Shown here in pieces: positions 10,901-17,461 of a DNA stretch of 44,337 nucleotides. The translations under genes and the position numbers were made by a program. Every line of letters starts with the position of its first letter. Position 1 is the first letter of the stretch. This DNA comes from Eudoraea sp. (GTDB taxonomy: Bacteria; Bacteroidota; Bacteroidia; Flavobacteriales; Flavobacteriaceae). The notes beneath the pieces are model-generated. The model saw only the letters and a program-made list of their open reading frames with translations. It was not told the origin of the DNA and did not search any database. The stretch lies in contig JAHEHU010000225.1 of assembly GCA_024639765.1 (NCBI GenBank), positions 1 to 44,337 of the forward strand, written 5' to 3'.

Positions 10901-13900
10901 GGTGTAGGCCTGTTCAAAAACCTTTGTAAACCTTTTTAAGATGGCCCGGTCTTCGGCGGTGATATCGTCATTCTTGGCCATGGCGAGGACCCCGTATTTA
11001 TGATTGCAGTCGACAACTTCCATTCGATCCATCCGCCTGGTTTGCTGGATTTTCTGGAAACTTGGGTGGCCGGTCATTTCCGTCAGGGCAGCTGCAATTT
11101 CATCTACCTTCTCGAGCCCGCTCCAGGACAGGTATGAAAACTCTTCTCCTGCCCGCCAGCTTTTAATGGAAGATTCTTCAAAAGGCCCCAGGGGTATAAC
11201 CGCGGTATATGCTTCTTCAAACACGCCATCTACAGGCGAGAACCAGCAATTGGAAATGCCTTTCTCGATATGAAAAATATTGATCCAGACTTGGTAAAAA
11301 TCCAGTTTCAAGTCCGAAAATTGTTCAAAAAGGACTTCAACCACCTTGGCCAACTCATCCGTTTTGTGCATGGCCATGGAGGCCGCGCGGACCCTTTCCA
11401 GGGCTGCTTCAATCTCAGCTTCCCGGGCCTGAACTTCTGCTTTTTGCAGATCCATGAAACGGACATATGCCTGTTCAAAGACCTTTGCAAAGCGTTTTAA
11501 AAGCTCATTTTCTTCTTCCGTATAGGGTTCATTTGTATAACGCGCTATTTGAATCCCGGAATTCTCAGCAAAGGCCAGAGATGTGGAAAAGGCTGAAGAG
11601 GTCACCATTTTCCTTTTCAGATCCGCCGGAAATTCTCCGTGGGTGAGCAGGTGGTTTATATATTCCTCCTTGACCTTACCCGAATAGGTTCTGGCAAACA
11701 GTTCCGGCCGTTCTTTGATCACCTTATTGTAATCGCGCTGTACTTTAGTGTCTTTATTATAAGGAATACGCAAGGCCTCACCCATGGGAGCACCACCTAT
11801 CCAGACATCGTAATCCTCCTTTGCTTCTATGGCGCCGCTCATACCAACAGCGTCCATCTCTAGTCCCAATTCCTGGAGTTGGTCAAATACCGCATTTGCC
11901 ACCAGCTGCATTTCGCTGGTAATGTGCATGGCCAGAGACTGGGATCGCACTTTTTCCAGGGCGGCTTCAATCTGAGCTTCACGGGCCTGGGCTTCTGCTT
12001 TTTGAAGATCCAGAAACCGGGTATAGGTCTGGCCGAAGACGGAGGTAAACCGTTCCAGGACTTTACGGATATCTTCTTGTAAAGGGGCTTCGGTAAATGC
12101 AAAAAGGACCCCATCACTAAAGACAAAACTATTGTGGTAAACAGTCTTAGGAATCGCCTTCAGGTCAAAATGGGCAGGATAATCCGGAGCTTCATTTAAA
12201 ATCTGAAAATACTTCATCACGTCCTTGCCTTTTAGTGTATAACTAAAGGCCTTCGCTTTGGTGCGCCATGTTTTTTTAACCCCTTTCAGAAGGGGGTGCA
12301 GGGACATATCCAGGGTGCCGGAGTCCAGAACGGTATGGGAGGCTTCCCGTATCGATGCCGTCCAAAGTACCATATGCTCCGACTGGCTAAGGATTCCCAC
12401 ACCGCATCGAATAGAATTATCCGAATGCAAACCCAGAAGCTCCTTGAAGAACGTTGTGACCGTAATACCAATATCATCTGTATTGTGCATGGCCATGGTC
12501 CTTGCCCTTACGCGTTCCAGTGCCGCTTCAATCTGTGCTTCACGGGCCTGGGCTTCTGCCTTTTGCAGGTCTAAAAAGCGTCTGTAGGTTTGGCCAAAAA
12601 CGGCGGCAAATCGCGCTAATATTGAGGATGATTCTTCGGAAATAGGATTTTCAGAAAATGCAAAAATGATCCCTGAAGAGTAAAAGAAACTTTTGTGATA
12701 CTCTCTTTCGGGTAATGATTGAAGATCCGCATTAAAGGGGTATTCTGGTTCTTTATTAAGAGCCTCGTAATATTTTCTAACATCTTTTGCGGTATATTCA
12801 TATGAATACCCTTTACTTCCTTTTTTCCACGCCTTTTTAAGACCAGCCAACATAGGATGTATGGTCATATTTAACATCCCTACTCTTAGTTCCACGGTGC
12901 CATCTGGATTTGCATTCACGGATCTGGTTTCCATTCCTTCATGACCTTCAAGAATACCAATTCCGCAGCGTAATGATTTATCCAAACCTAAATTCATTAC
13001 CTCATCAAATAATGAAATAACGATATCCTCCAGATCCTGGCTATTGTGCATCGCCATGGTCTTGGAACGTACCCTTTCCAAAGCCGTCTCAATCTGTGCT
13101 TCCCGTGCCTGGGCCTCGGCTTTTTCGAGGTCCATAAATCGGATATAGGCTTGTTCAAAAACCTTGGCAAAACGTTTCAGGAGCTCATTTTCCTCCTCAG
13201 TGTAAGGTTCGCCAGTATACCGAGATATTTGTATACCGGAATTCCTGGCAAAGGCGATGGAAGTGGAAAAGGCCTTTGACGTTTTCATTTTTTTTTCGAG
13301 TGCCTCGGGAAATCTCCTTTGGGTGAGCAGGTGATTGAAATATTCCTCTTTTACTTTTCCTGAATATGTTTTGGTAAAGAGATCGGGTCGTTCTGTTATG
13401 GCTTTATTGAAATCGCGACGCACTTTAGTGTCTTCGTTGTAATGAACGCGTGAGGCCTTTCCCATAGAAGCTCCACCAAAATACATGTCGTAATCTTGCT
13501 TTTCTTCTATTACACCACTCATCCCTACAAAATCCATATCCACCCCCAATTCCTGGAGCTGTTCATACACCGCATTGGCCACCTGCTGCATTTCTCCGGT
13601 GGAATGCATTGCCAAAGAGCGGGATCGTACCTTTTCCAGGGCAGCTTCAATCTGCGCTTCCCGCGCCTGTGCTTCCGCTTTTTGGATGTCAAGAAATCGC
13701 TGGTATACTCTTTCAAATTCCCGCGCAAACCTGATCACTATCCTGATCTCCTCCTCTGTTGGAGGTCTTGAATTATTGAAGCCTATATAGCCAAATTTGT
13801 TGTGCCCTTCACAATCGAACAATCCATTCGGAAAATCTGATATTTTTATACGCTCTTTGGCCGGAAGGGACTTTAATGAGGCATCTATCAATTTCCACAG

Positions 13901-15526
13901 ATCAGGCAAGATTTCCGGCTGATAAACCAGGCACTGGTGGCTATGGGACTTTGCTTTTTTCCATTTGGCAACGGTCTCTTTCCAAATAGGCATGGCATTG
14001 AGATCAATGATCTGTTCGCCCATGTTTGCTGCACCGTTTTTTCCTGTAATCCTGAAACTAAAACTATTGTTTTCCAGATCCATCAAGGTGAGGTGCGCAC
14101 ATTTTGCATCGATCCCCAGGGCTGCAACCTGTTGGAACATGACTCTGAGGACATCATTTAACTCCTCTGAGGAATGCATCGCCATGGACCGGGCGCGTAT
14201 CCTTTCAAGAGAAGCTTCTATCTGTGCTTCCCTGGCTTGCTTTTCGGCCTTTTGCAGATCCATAAAGCGGATGTAAGCCTGCTCAAGCACCTTAGCAAAA
14301 CGTTTTAAGATGGCCTTATGATCCTCAGTGAGAAGCCTCCCATTGTGAGAAGGGACCATTAAGGCCGAATTTTTGGACCATGCAAAAGAAAGGGCATGAT
14401 TTTTTACATCCAAAATTTCTTGTTTGTATGCCTCGGGCAGATTTTTATAATCTGAATGAATAAAAGCATGTTCAAAAAAATGATTCTTCTCCTCAAAGGA
14501 AAATACTTTTTCAAAAAAGTCAGCGCCACTATTTTTGGACGCCCAGGCTTCAATAAAGATAGGTGTGTCAAAATAAGGCAGGTAATACGGAACGGAAGGA
14601 TGTGCTGAGTCAAATGAAGCTGTCCAATGGACTACGTCTTTTGAATCAGGAAAGTATGTGCATATTACGACCCCGCCGGTATCGAGGATCACTCCTAATT
14701 CATGTAATTTCTCCGCTACCACGGTGACTACATCCTGCAATTCATTCGGGGTATGCATCGCCAGAGACCGGGAACGTACTTTTTCCAGGGCAGTTTCAAT
14801 CTGCGCTTCCCTGACCTGGGCTTCCGCATTTTGTATATCGAGAAAACGTTGGTATAGCCTTCCAAATTCTTTGGCAAACTTTTGGACGATCTCCTTTTCT
14901 TCCTCTGTGGCCCTCCTTGTGTGATTAAAGCCAATATAGCCATATTGGCAATGGCCCTGGGTGGTATATATACCTTCTGAAAAATCTTCTGCCTTGATTT
15001 TCGATCCGGTGGGGAGTTTATTAAAAATAGGTGCCATGATCTCAAAGACCGCAGGTACTACCTCCGGTGGATAATCTATACAATCAACGATCCCCGGTGG
15101 CCCTTTTTTCCATTTTTCATACGACTCGTGCCAGGCAGGATAGCTGTCCATGTCTATTACATGTTCAGCAATGACCCGTTGCCCGGAGGTGCCGGTGATC
15201 CTTATTGAAAACGTATCATTTGCTTCATTAAACAGCGTAAGGTGGGCAAAGGTAGGATGTATGCCCAACACATCGTATTGTTCAAAAAGTACAGAAAGTA
15301 CGGCTGTTAGTTCATCCGTACTTTGCATCGCCATGGTCCTGGTACGAATCACTTCCAGCGACGCCTCAATTTTGAGTTCCCTTTGTAGAGTGTTTAGGGA
15401 AGATTGGGCCTTTTCTATTGCTTTTTCTTCTTTCTCCAGTTCTTTGCGCAGACGAGCCTTTTCTTTAGCCGGCATAGATTCGGCCTTTTCAATGGCGTTC
15501 AGGATTTTTAGTAAGTGTGGACTCAT
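4967..15526 (-). CDS. Giant soluble histidine kinase with 17 tandem GAF-like sensory modules
   Basis: An uninterrupted 3519-residue frame. Residues 1-66 are highly charged and probably a coiled coil. Residues 68-3264 are 17 modules of 182-194 residues. The catalytic core follows, with KMASLGELTAGIAHEIQNP (His3280 is the predicted phospho-acceptor), an N-box, DNGNG at 3454 and GTGLGLS near 3480, ending at a beta-rich C-terminus (FTIRLPVS). No signal peptide, membrane helix, receiver or DNA-binding domain is visible, so it should be a soluble kinase that passes phosphate to a partner encoded elsewhere. It is first in an operon with the 1571-residue kinase. The start ATG at 15526 is preceded by a 127-base gap to the next gene. 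Typical sensor kinases are 350-1200 residues, so the size is exceptional. The fold of the modules (GAF-like) is inference; their repetition and the kinase core are directly visible. Confidence 0.9.
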   Translation of the reverse strand: MSPHLLKILNAIEKAESMPAKEKARLRKELEKEEKAIEKAQSSLNTLQRELKIEASLEVIRTRTMAMQSTDELTAVLSVLFEQYDVLGIHPTFAHLTLFNEANDTFSIRITGTSGQRVIAEHVIDMDSYPAWHESYEKWKKGPPGIVDCIDYPPEVVPAVFEIMAPIFNKLPTGSKIKAEDFSEGIYTTQGHCQYGYIGFNHTRRATEEEKEIVQKFAKEFGRLYQRFLDIQNAEAQVREAQIETALEKVRSRSLAMHTPNELQDVVTVVAEKLHELGVILDTGGVVICTYFPDSKDVVHWTASFDSAHPSVPYYLPYFDTPIFIEAWASKNSGADFFEKVFSFEEKNHFFEHAFIHSDYKNLPEAYKQEILDVKNHALSFAWSKNSALMVPSHNGRLLTEDHKAILKRFAKVLEQAYIRFMDLQKAEKQAREAQIEASLERIRARSMAMHSSEELNDVLRVMFQQVAALGIDAKCAHLTLMDLENNSFSFRITGKNGAANMGEQIIDLNAMPIWKETVAKWKKAKSHSHQCLVYQPEILPDLWKLIDASLKSLPAKERIKISDFPNGLFDCEGHNKFGYIGFNNSRPPTEEEIRIVIRFAREFERVYQRFLDIQKAEAQAREAQIEAALEKVRSRSLAMHSTGEMQQVANAVYEQLQELGVDMDFVGMSGVIEEKQDYDMYFGGASMGKASRVHYNEDTKVRRDFNKAITERPDLFTKTYSGKVKEEYFNHLLTQRRFPEALEKKMKTSKAFSTSIAFARNSGIQISRYTGEPYTEEENELLKRFAKVFEQAYIRFMDLEKAEAQAREAQIETALERVRSKTMAMHNSQDLEDIVISLFDEVMNLGLDKSLRCGIGILEGHEGMETRSVNANPDGTVELRVGMLNMTIHPMLAGLKKAWKKGSKGYSYEYTAKDVRKYYEALNKEPEYPFNADLQSLPEREYHKSFFYSSGIIFAFSENPISEESSSILARFAAVFGQTYRRFLDLQKAEAQAREAQIEAALERVRARTMAMHNTDDIGITVTTFFKELLGLHSDNSIRCGVGILSQSEHMVLWTASIREASHTVLDSGTLDMSLHPLLKGVKKTWRTKAKAFSYTLKGKDVMKYFQILNEAPDYPAHFDLKAIPKTVYHNSFVFSDGVLFAFTEAPLQEDIRKVLERFTSVFGQTYTRFLDLQKAEAQAREAQIEAALEKVRSQSLAMHITSEMQLVANAVFDQLQELGLEMDAVGMSGAIEAKEDYDVWIGGAPMGEALRIPYNKDTKVQRDYNKVIKERPELFARTYSGKVKEEYINHLLTHGEFPADLKRKMVTSSAFSTSLAFAENSGIQIARYTNEPYTEEENELLKRFAKVFEQAYVRFMDLQKAEVQAREAEIEAALERVRAASMAMHKTDELAKVVEVLFEQFSDLKLDFYQVWINIFHIEKGISNCWFSPVDGVFEEAYTAVIPLGPFEESSIKSWRAGEEFSYLSWSGLEKVDEIAAALTEMTGHPSFQKIQQTRRMDRMEVVDCNHKYGVLAMAKNDDITAEDRAILKRFTKVFEQAYTRFLDLKKAEEQAREAEIQLALERVRSRSMAMHSSEELNDVLHVFFQQFDILGIKPVTVFLSLFDIENNTFTYRSTGKLGSRMQTQQVIHLDSMDLWQDMADKWEKDQQDAVEVIYYPSDVLPELFSLFDETFSAMPEEERITAADFPDGGYAVHGYCQFGYIGFNHRRPPTEEEKNIMVRFGREFGQLYQRFLDVKKAEAQTRESEIQLTLERLRARTMAMKESSELTEVLSVVFQQLKLLGVETVWAHLTLLDLENDRFTYRMTGRNGERIMAEETIALDASDHWSHVVESLKASNPAPVNRFEVPPDGLAGIWQLFDGIFSKLPEGDQVSPEDFPKGLFTTQAYCKFGYLGLNQTREALPEEADILHRFATEFGRVYQRFLDLQQAEGQARESQIEAALEKVRSQSLAMHKTSEMQLVANAVFDQLRELGLEMDAVGMSGAIEAKEDYDVWIGGAPMGQALRIPFNQDTKVQRDYNKIIKERPELFARTYTGKIKEEYINHLLTHGKFPRDLKMKMVNTPAFSTSLSFAENSSIQIARYTNKPYTDEENELLKRFAKVFEQAYIRFMDIEKAEAQARESEIQIALERVRARSMGMNSSDELPEVLAVLFRQFDVLGIKPINVFLSLFNLEENTFIYRATGTSGKRIQKHQVIDLDALDIWQEALEQFKAGHSDPVIVTYYPTEVFPSLMEVFDETFSAMPEEERIRWEDFPNGGYNVQGYCRFGYIGFNHHREPTEEEKEILAKFATEFGRLYQRFLDLQKAEAQARESQIEAALEKVRSQSLAMHATGEMQLVANAVYEQLKALELEMDYIGMSGVIEAKKDYDVWVGGATMGEPLRIPYNKETKVQRDYNQVIKDRPELFAKTYSGNIKKAYITKLLSHGDFPSALRKKMVTSKAFTTLIAPTENSGIQIVRYSDRSFTEEEGEILKRFARIFEQAYIRFMDLQKAEAQAREAQIEAALERVRAASMAMHQTADIGMVVTVFFEQLKQLHIPFEQAWITILHLDEGYVDTWFSPIDGIYPEPTHFKMPSDAFEETAIKSWKSGAPFSYMTLGTGAEVDRFLEFCDELTQSDYFTFSQKKLKNTRLEFIEARHKYGFISKTNKEKPTREVEEILGRFAKVFEQSYTRFLDIEKAEKQSREAHIEAALEKVRSRSLAMQKPEELQEVVTVVGEKLEELGVILDSGGVVICTYYPDSKDVMHWTASFDTTHPSVPYYLPYFDTPIWKETWASKWETDDDFFEKVFSFEDKNHFFNKAFEISDYKNLPEEYKKELLAVENHALSFAWQTNSALMIASHNGKLLPGEHKTILKRFARVFEQAYIRFMDLQKAEAQARESKIEMALEKVRSRTMAMHKSEELGEVAAVLFEQISTLTYAPERFNIAIGNKEEQSFDIWVTDQKGHEVSKRFMFQVEKSPVVSEVFKAWGKKPYIVQELHGKKLQEWVRYMQEEIGLPFEEARLKEHRYINSVFFSHGCIGITTNEPPETEILALLQRFAKVFQQTYIRFLDLQKAEAQAKNAIKQASLDRVRGEIASMRSTMDLERITPLVWNELKALEIPFIRCGVFIVDEAGHTVQAFLSAPDGKSLGAMRIPFDADKDTAETVAHWKRNEVYRTHWDKKEFLVFMQSMKDLGQVNNEKEYQGAEQPPESLYLHFVPFTQGMMYVGNTESLDREQIEMVQSLADAFAIAYARYEDFVRLENAKESVETTLKELKATQNQLVQSEKMASLGELTAGIAHEIQNPLNFVNNFSEVSKELIEEMLEEMQKGDVEEVKALAEDIIQNLIKIHHHGQRADGIVKGMLQHSRSGSGEKEPTDINALCDEYLRLAYHGLRAKDKSFNATMETNFDTSVGKIAVVSQDIGRVILNLITNAFYAVKEKSSEALAKEGDKYQPTVTVSTKKTKQGIEISVKDNGNGIPEAIKEKIFQPFFTTKPTGQGTGLGLSMSYDIVTKGHEGELTVKSQEGKGTEFTIRLPVS
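5735..15325 (-). repeat. Array of 17 sensory modules in seven classes
   Basis: Register marks (second Met of the M/L-A-M triplet) fall at residues 67, 257, 450, 640, 826, 1013, 1200, 1386, 1573, 1763, 1953, 2139, 2329, 2515, 2702, 2896 and 3078, and the array ends at the kinase core (Met3268). By sequence I sort the modules as: A = 1, 3, 9, 10, 12 (190 residues each; contains FGYIGFN-type strand and LYQRFLD); B = 2, 15 (193 and 194; LPYFDTP, HFF); C = 4, 7, 11, 13 (186 each; VANAV, GMSG, RDYNK); D = 5, 6 (187 each; RCGIGIL); E = 8, 14 (187 each; WFSPVDG or WFSPIDG); F = 16 (182); G = 17 (190). Lengths are the same within a class to within one residue, which supports the classification. Modules 7 and 11 are the closest pair. 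Confidence 0.85.
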
Positions 15527-15590
15527 TTACTGGTTTCGGGAATTATGGCGCCCGTGGTAAGATGCTGGTTGGTTCATTCGTGTATGGCTC

Positions 15591-15598
15591 CAAAGATG
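15591..15598 (-). promoter_or_regulatory. Possible -7 box for the giant kinase operon
   Basis: On the minus strand the sequence CATCTTTG differs at one position from the Bacteroidota -7 consensus TAnnTTTG and lies about 65 bases upstream of the ATG at 15526. I see no good TTG at the expected upstream distance, so this is a weak call. Confidence 0.3.
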
Positions 15599-15653
15599 TA
15601 TGAGAACATCTTTACTTCCGTTTAGAAAGTTACTAAAAAAACCAAAGAAGCAC

Positions 15654-16511
15654 CTAGATATTTTCAGGGATCGTTTTGTGTGCGGCCAGATGTTTTACTA
15701 TAGTTGGCTTTATTTTGTCATAAACGGTTTGTATAAGCCAATGACCAGCGTCTAATTCCAGGAAAGTATACGGGCCTTTGATATATTCATGGCCCAAGGC
15801 TACACCTTTGGCACCAATAGCCATATCCTTATTGCCCCAGATAAATAAGGTGGGAACTTTTATATATCCAATATCTTCGGTACGGGTTTTTCCAAAATTG
15901 GCACGGTAGTAATTCAAGGCAGCTGTTAGGACCTTCTTTACACGAAAAATCGTCAGGTAATCTTGCAGTTCTTCTTCACTGCTGTGTTTCCAGTATTTGC
16001 GAAACAACTTAAAATCGTCCTTACGGATGGTGTATTCTGCCACAAAAGGGATGACGAGCATTTTAATGTATTTACTGCGCTCTTGCTGGTCGGCATCTGT
16101 CTTCAGGGCCTCGAAAAATCCTTTTAAATGGGGTACAGAAAGTGCCGTATAGCTCAGGATGTTGGAGGGATTATGATAGGCCAGGTACCAGCCAATAACC
16201 GCACCCCAGTCGTGCGCAATTAAATGAAATCTTGTTTTTCCAAAGGCATTTGCAAGATCTAGCACATCCTGGCTCAGCTTCTCTATGGTGTATTGTTTTT
16301 TGCCTTTGGGACAGGCATTTTTACTATAGCCCCGCATGTTGGGAGCTACACAATAAAATCCCTTTGGAGCGAGGTCTGCCATAAGGGTACGCCACATATA
16401 CGAGGTTTCCGGAAAGCCGTGAAGTAAGATAAGTAGTTCATCGCCTTTGTTTCCGGTAATCCTGCAATCCAATCGTAGCGAACCTAGGGAAATCTCTTTT
16501 ATTTCGGGCAT
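15654..16511 (-). CDS. Alpha/beta hydrolase, epoxide-hydrolase-like
   Basis: A 285-residue alpha/beta-hydrolase-fold protein with no signal peptide. HGFPET at 31-36 gives the oxyanion-hole turn. The nucleophile elbow reads AHDWGAV, with Asp101 as nucleophile, as in epoxide hydrolases and haloalkane dehalogenases rather than Ser as in esterases. Asp229 (WGNKDMAIG) and His257 (DAGHW) complete a likely triad. The cap region holds the NYYRA motif (Tyr201-Tyr202), which in epoxide hydrolases supplies the ring-opening tyrosine and favours that assignment over dehalogenase. It probably hydrolyses an epoxide in the cytoplasm; the substrate is unknown. The ATG at 16511 is the natural start, since the fold begins at once. 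It is separated from the upstream zinc-ribbon gene by about 108 bases, so co-transcription is uncertain. Confidence 0.85.
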   Translation of the reverse strand: MPEIKEISLGSLRLDCRITGNKGDELLILLHGFPETSYMWRTLMADLAPKGFYCVAPNMRGYSKNACPKGKKQYTIEKLSQDVLDLANAFGKTRFHLIAHDWGAVIGWYLAYHNPSNILSYTALSVPHLKGFFEALKTDADQQERSKYIKMLVIPFVAEYTIRKDDFKLFRKYWKHSSEEELQDYLTIFRVKKVLTAALNYYRANFGKTRTEDIGYIKVPTLFIWGNKDMAIGAKGVALGHEYIKGPYTFLELDAGHWLIQTVYDKIKPTIVKHLAAHKTIPENI

Positions 16512-16619
16512 AGTGGCTTGAGTAAGAAGTTGGGTATCTTAAAAAAATCAGTATTAATCGCCATGATCATTCATTAAAGCAAGTATTGATGAGGATAGAA
16601 AGCGATGCACCTATATCTG

Positions 16620-16826
16620 CTATTTTTCTAAAAACCAATGAACATATCCACAATTATCGCATATTAAATTCTGTGCTGTTTTATTGGCCCAATCGAGTTT
16701 TAAAAACGTCATTCCTGTTGTATTCATGAGGGTTTTACGCGTCCAAAAGGTATCGTTTTTGCAGACAGGACATTCCAGATGATGTCCTTTGATCAGGTAT
16801 TGTTTTGCTTCCGGTTTTTTAGCCAT
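16620..16826 (-). CDS. Small zinc-ribbon protein
   Basis: A 68-residue protein with two CxxC pairs, ECPVCKND (Cys19, Cys22) and ICDNCGYVHWF (Cys56, Cys59), separated by 33 residues. This is the usual spacing of a zinc ribbon that binds one zinc ion. Such stand-alone ribbons may bind nucleic acid or protein, and nothing here decides between them. The ATG at 16826 lies 33 bases after the stop of the DUF4287 gene on the same strand, so the two may be co-transcribed. Short but with clear functional residues, so I regard it as a real gene of unknown role. Confidence 0.75.
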   Translation of the reverse strand: MAKKPEAKQYLIKGHHLECPVCKNDTFWTRKTLMNTTGMTFLKLDWANKTAQNLICDNCGYVHWFLEK

Positions 16827-16859
16827 TCCTTTTTATAGATATTGATTGATCCAAAATAC

Positions 16860-17402
16860 TTAATTCGCTTTTTCATATGCTTCTCGGAGCCAGGAAATGA
16901 GTTCTTTGTCTATGTCTTCGGGTTTTTCCAGACGAACCCTGTGGGTACACATACTGCCGAAGGGACCTGAATTTTCCAAACGTGTTGTGAGGGGTTTCCC
17001 CACCAGCTTTAGTCCAAGGTCTAAGCGAGATTTGGTTGCCGGGGTAATAAGGGCAAATTGTTTTTTGCGAATAAAGCTTACACTGGTCTTTTTAGGAGTG
17101 ATGGTGATATCTGTACCTAATTTTTCTACCGTCGCTTTTACTTTTTCATAGACCGGGAAAAGGTGCTCTTTTCCATTGTACTGGGCATTTACAAGATCAT
17201 CTGCTGAGGCATCCTGATCTTTGGAAAGGTGTACAATGGTATTGGCAAAACCATGGGTAACCCCGTGTTCTTTTTTTAGAAAATTTACTGCTTCTGAGTG
17301 CTTTGTAAAAGACTTGCCTTGAAGTAGTTTTTTCCATGCTTCCAGAGACTTCCCAGTCTTTTCGGGCATGTTGGCAATCATGCTTCGTAGGGCGGGATCC
17401 AT
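16860..17402 (-). CDS. DUF4287 / DUF5655 domain protein
   Basis: A 180-residue soluble protein. Residues 1-65 (MDPALRSMIANMPEKTGKSL, then W-x-x-LL and HGVTHGFANTI) match what I know of the DUF4287 domain, a small helical module. Residues 80-175 match the DUF5655 domain: HLFPVYEKV, SFIRKKQFALITP, LGLKL and a closing THRVRLEKPEDID. The two domains often occur fused in Bacteroidota and actinobacteria. The second is distantly like YdhG/DUF1801-type proteins, and no biochemical function is established to my knowledge. It lies 59 bases downstream of the coiled-coil gene pair and 33 bases upstream of the zinc-ribbon gene, all on the minus strand. Confidence 0.8.
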   Translation of the reverse strand: MDPALRSMIANMPEKTGKSLEAWKKLLQGKSFTKHSEAVNFLKKEHGVTHGFANTIVHLSKDQDASADDLVNAQYNGKEHLFPVYEKVKATVEKLGTDITITPKKTSVSFIRKKQFALITPATKSRLDLGLKLVGKPLTTRLENSGPFGSMCTHRVRLEKPEDIDKELISWLREAYEKAN

Positions 17403-17461
17403 AGAATAACGGTTTTGGTGTGGATATTAAAAATACACTTTTTTAGGGAAAGCAGGAGGAT

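Noticed and set aside
5735-15325. Periodic repeats as a possible CRISPR array or polyketide-like modular enzyme
   Set aside because: The period is about 570 bases, entirely in frame and coding; the modules lack carrier, ketosynthase or adenylation motifs and end in a histidine kinase.
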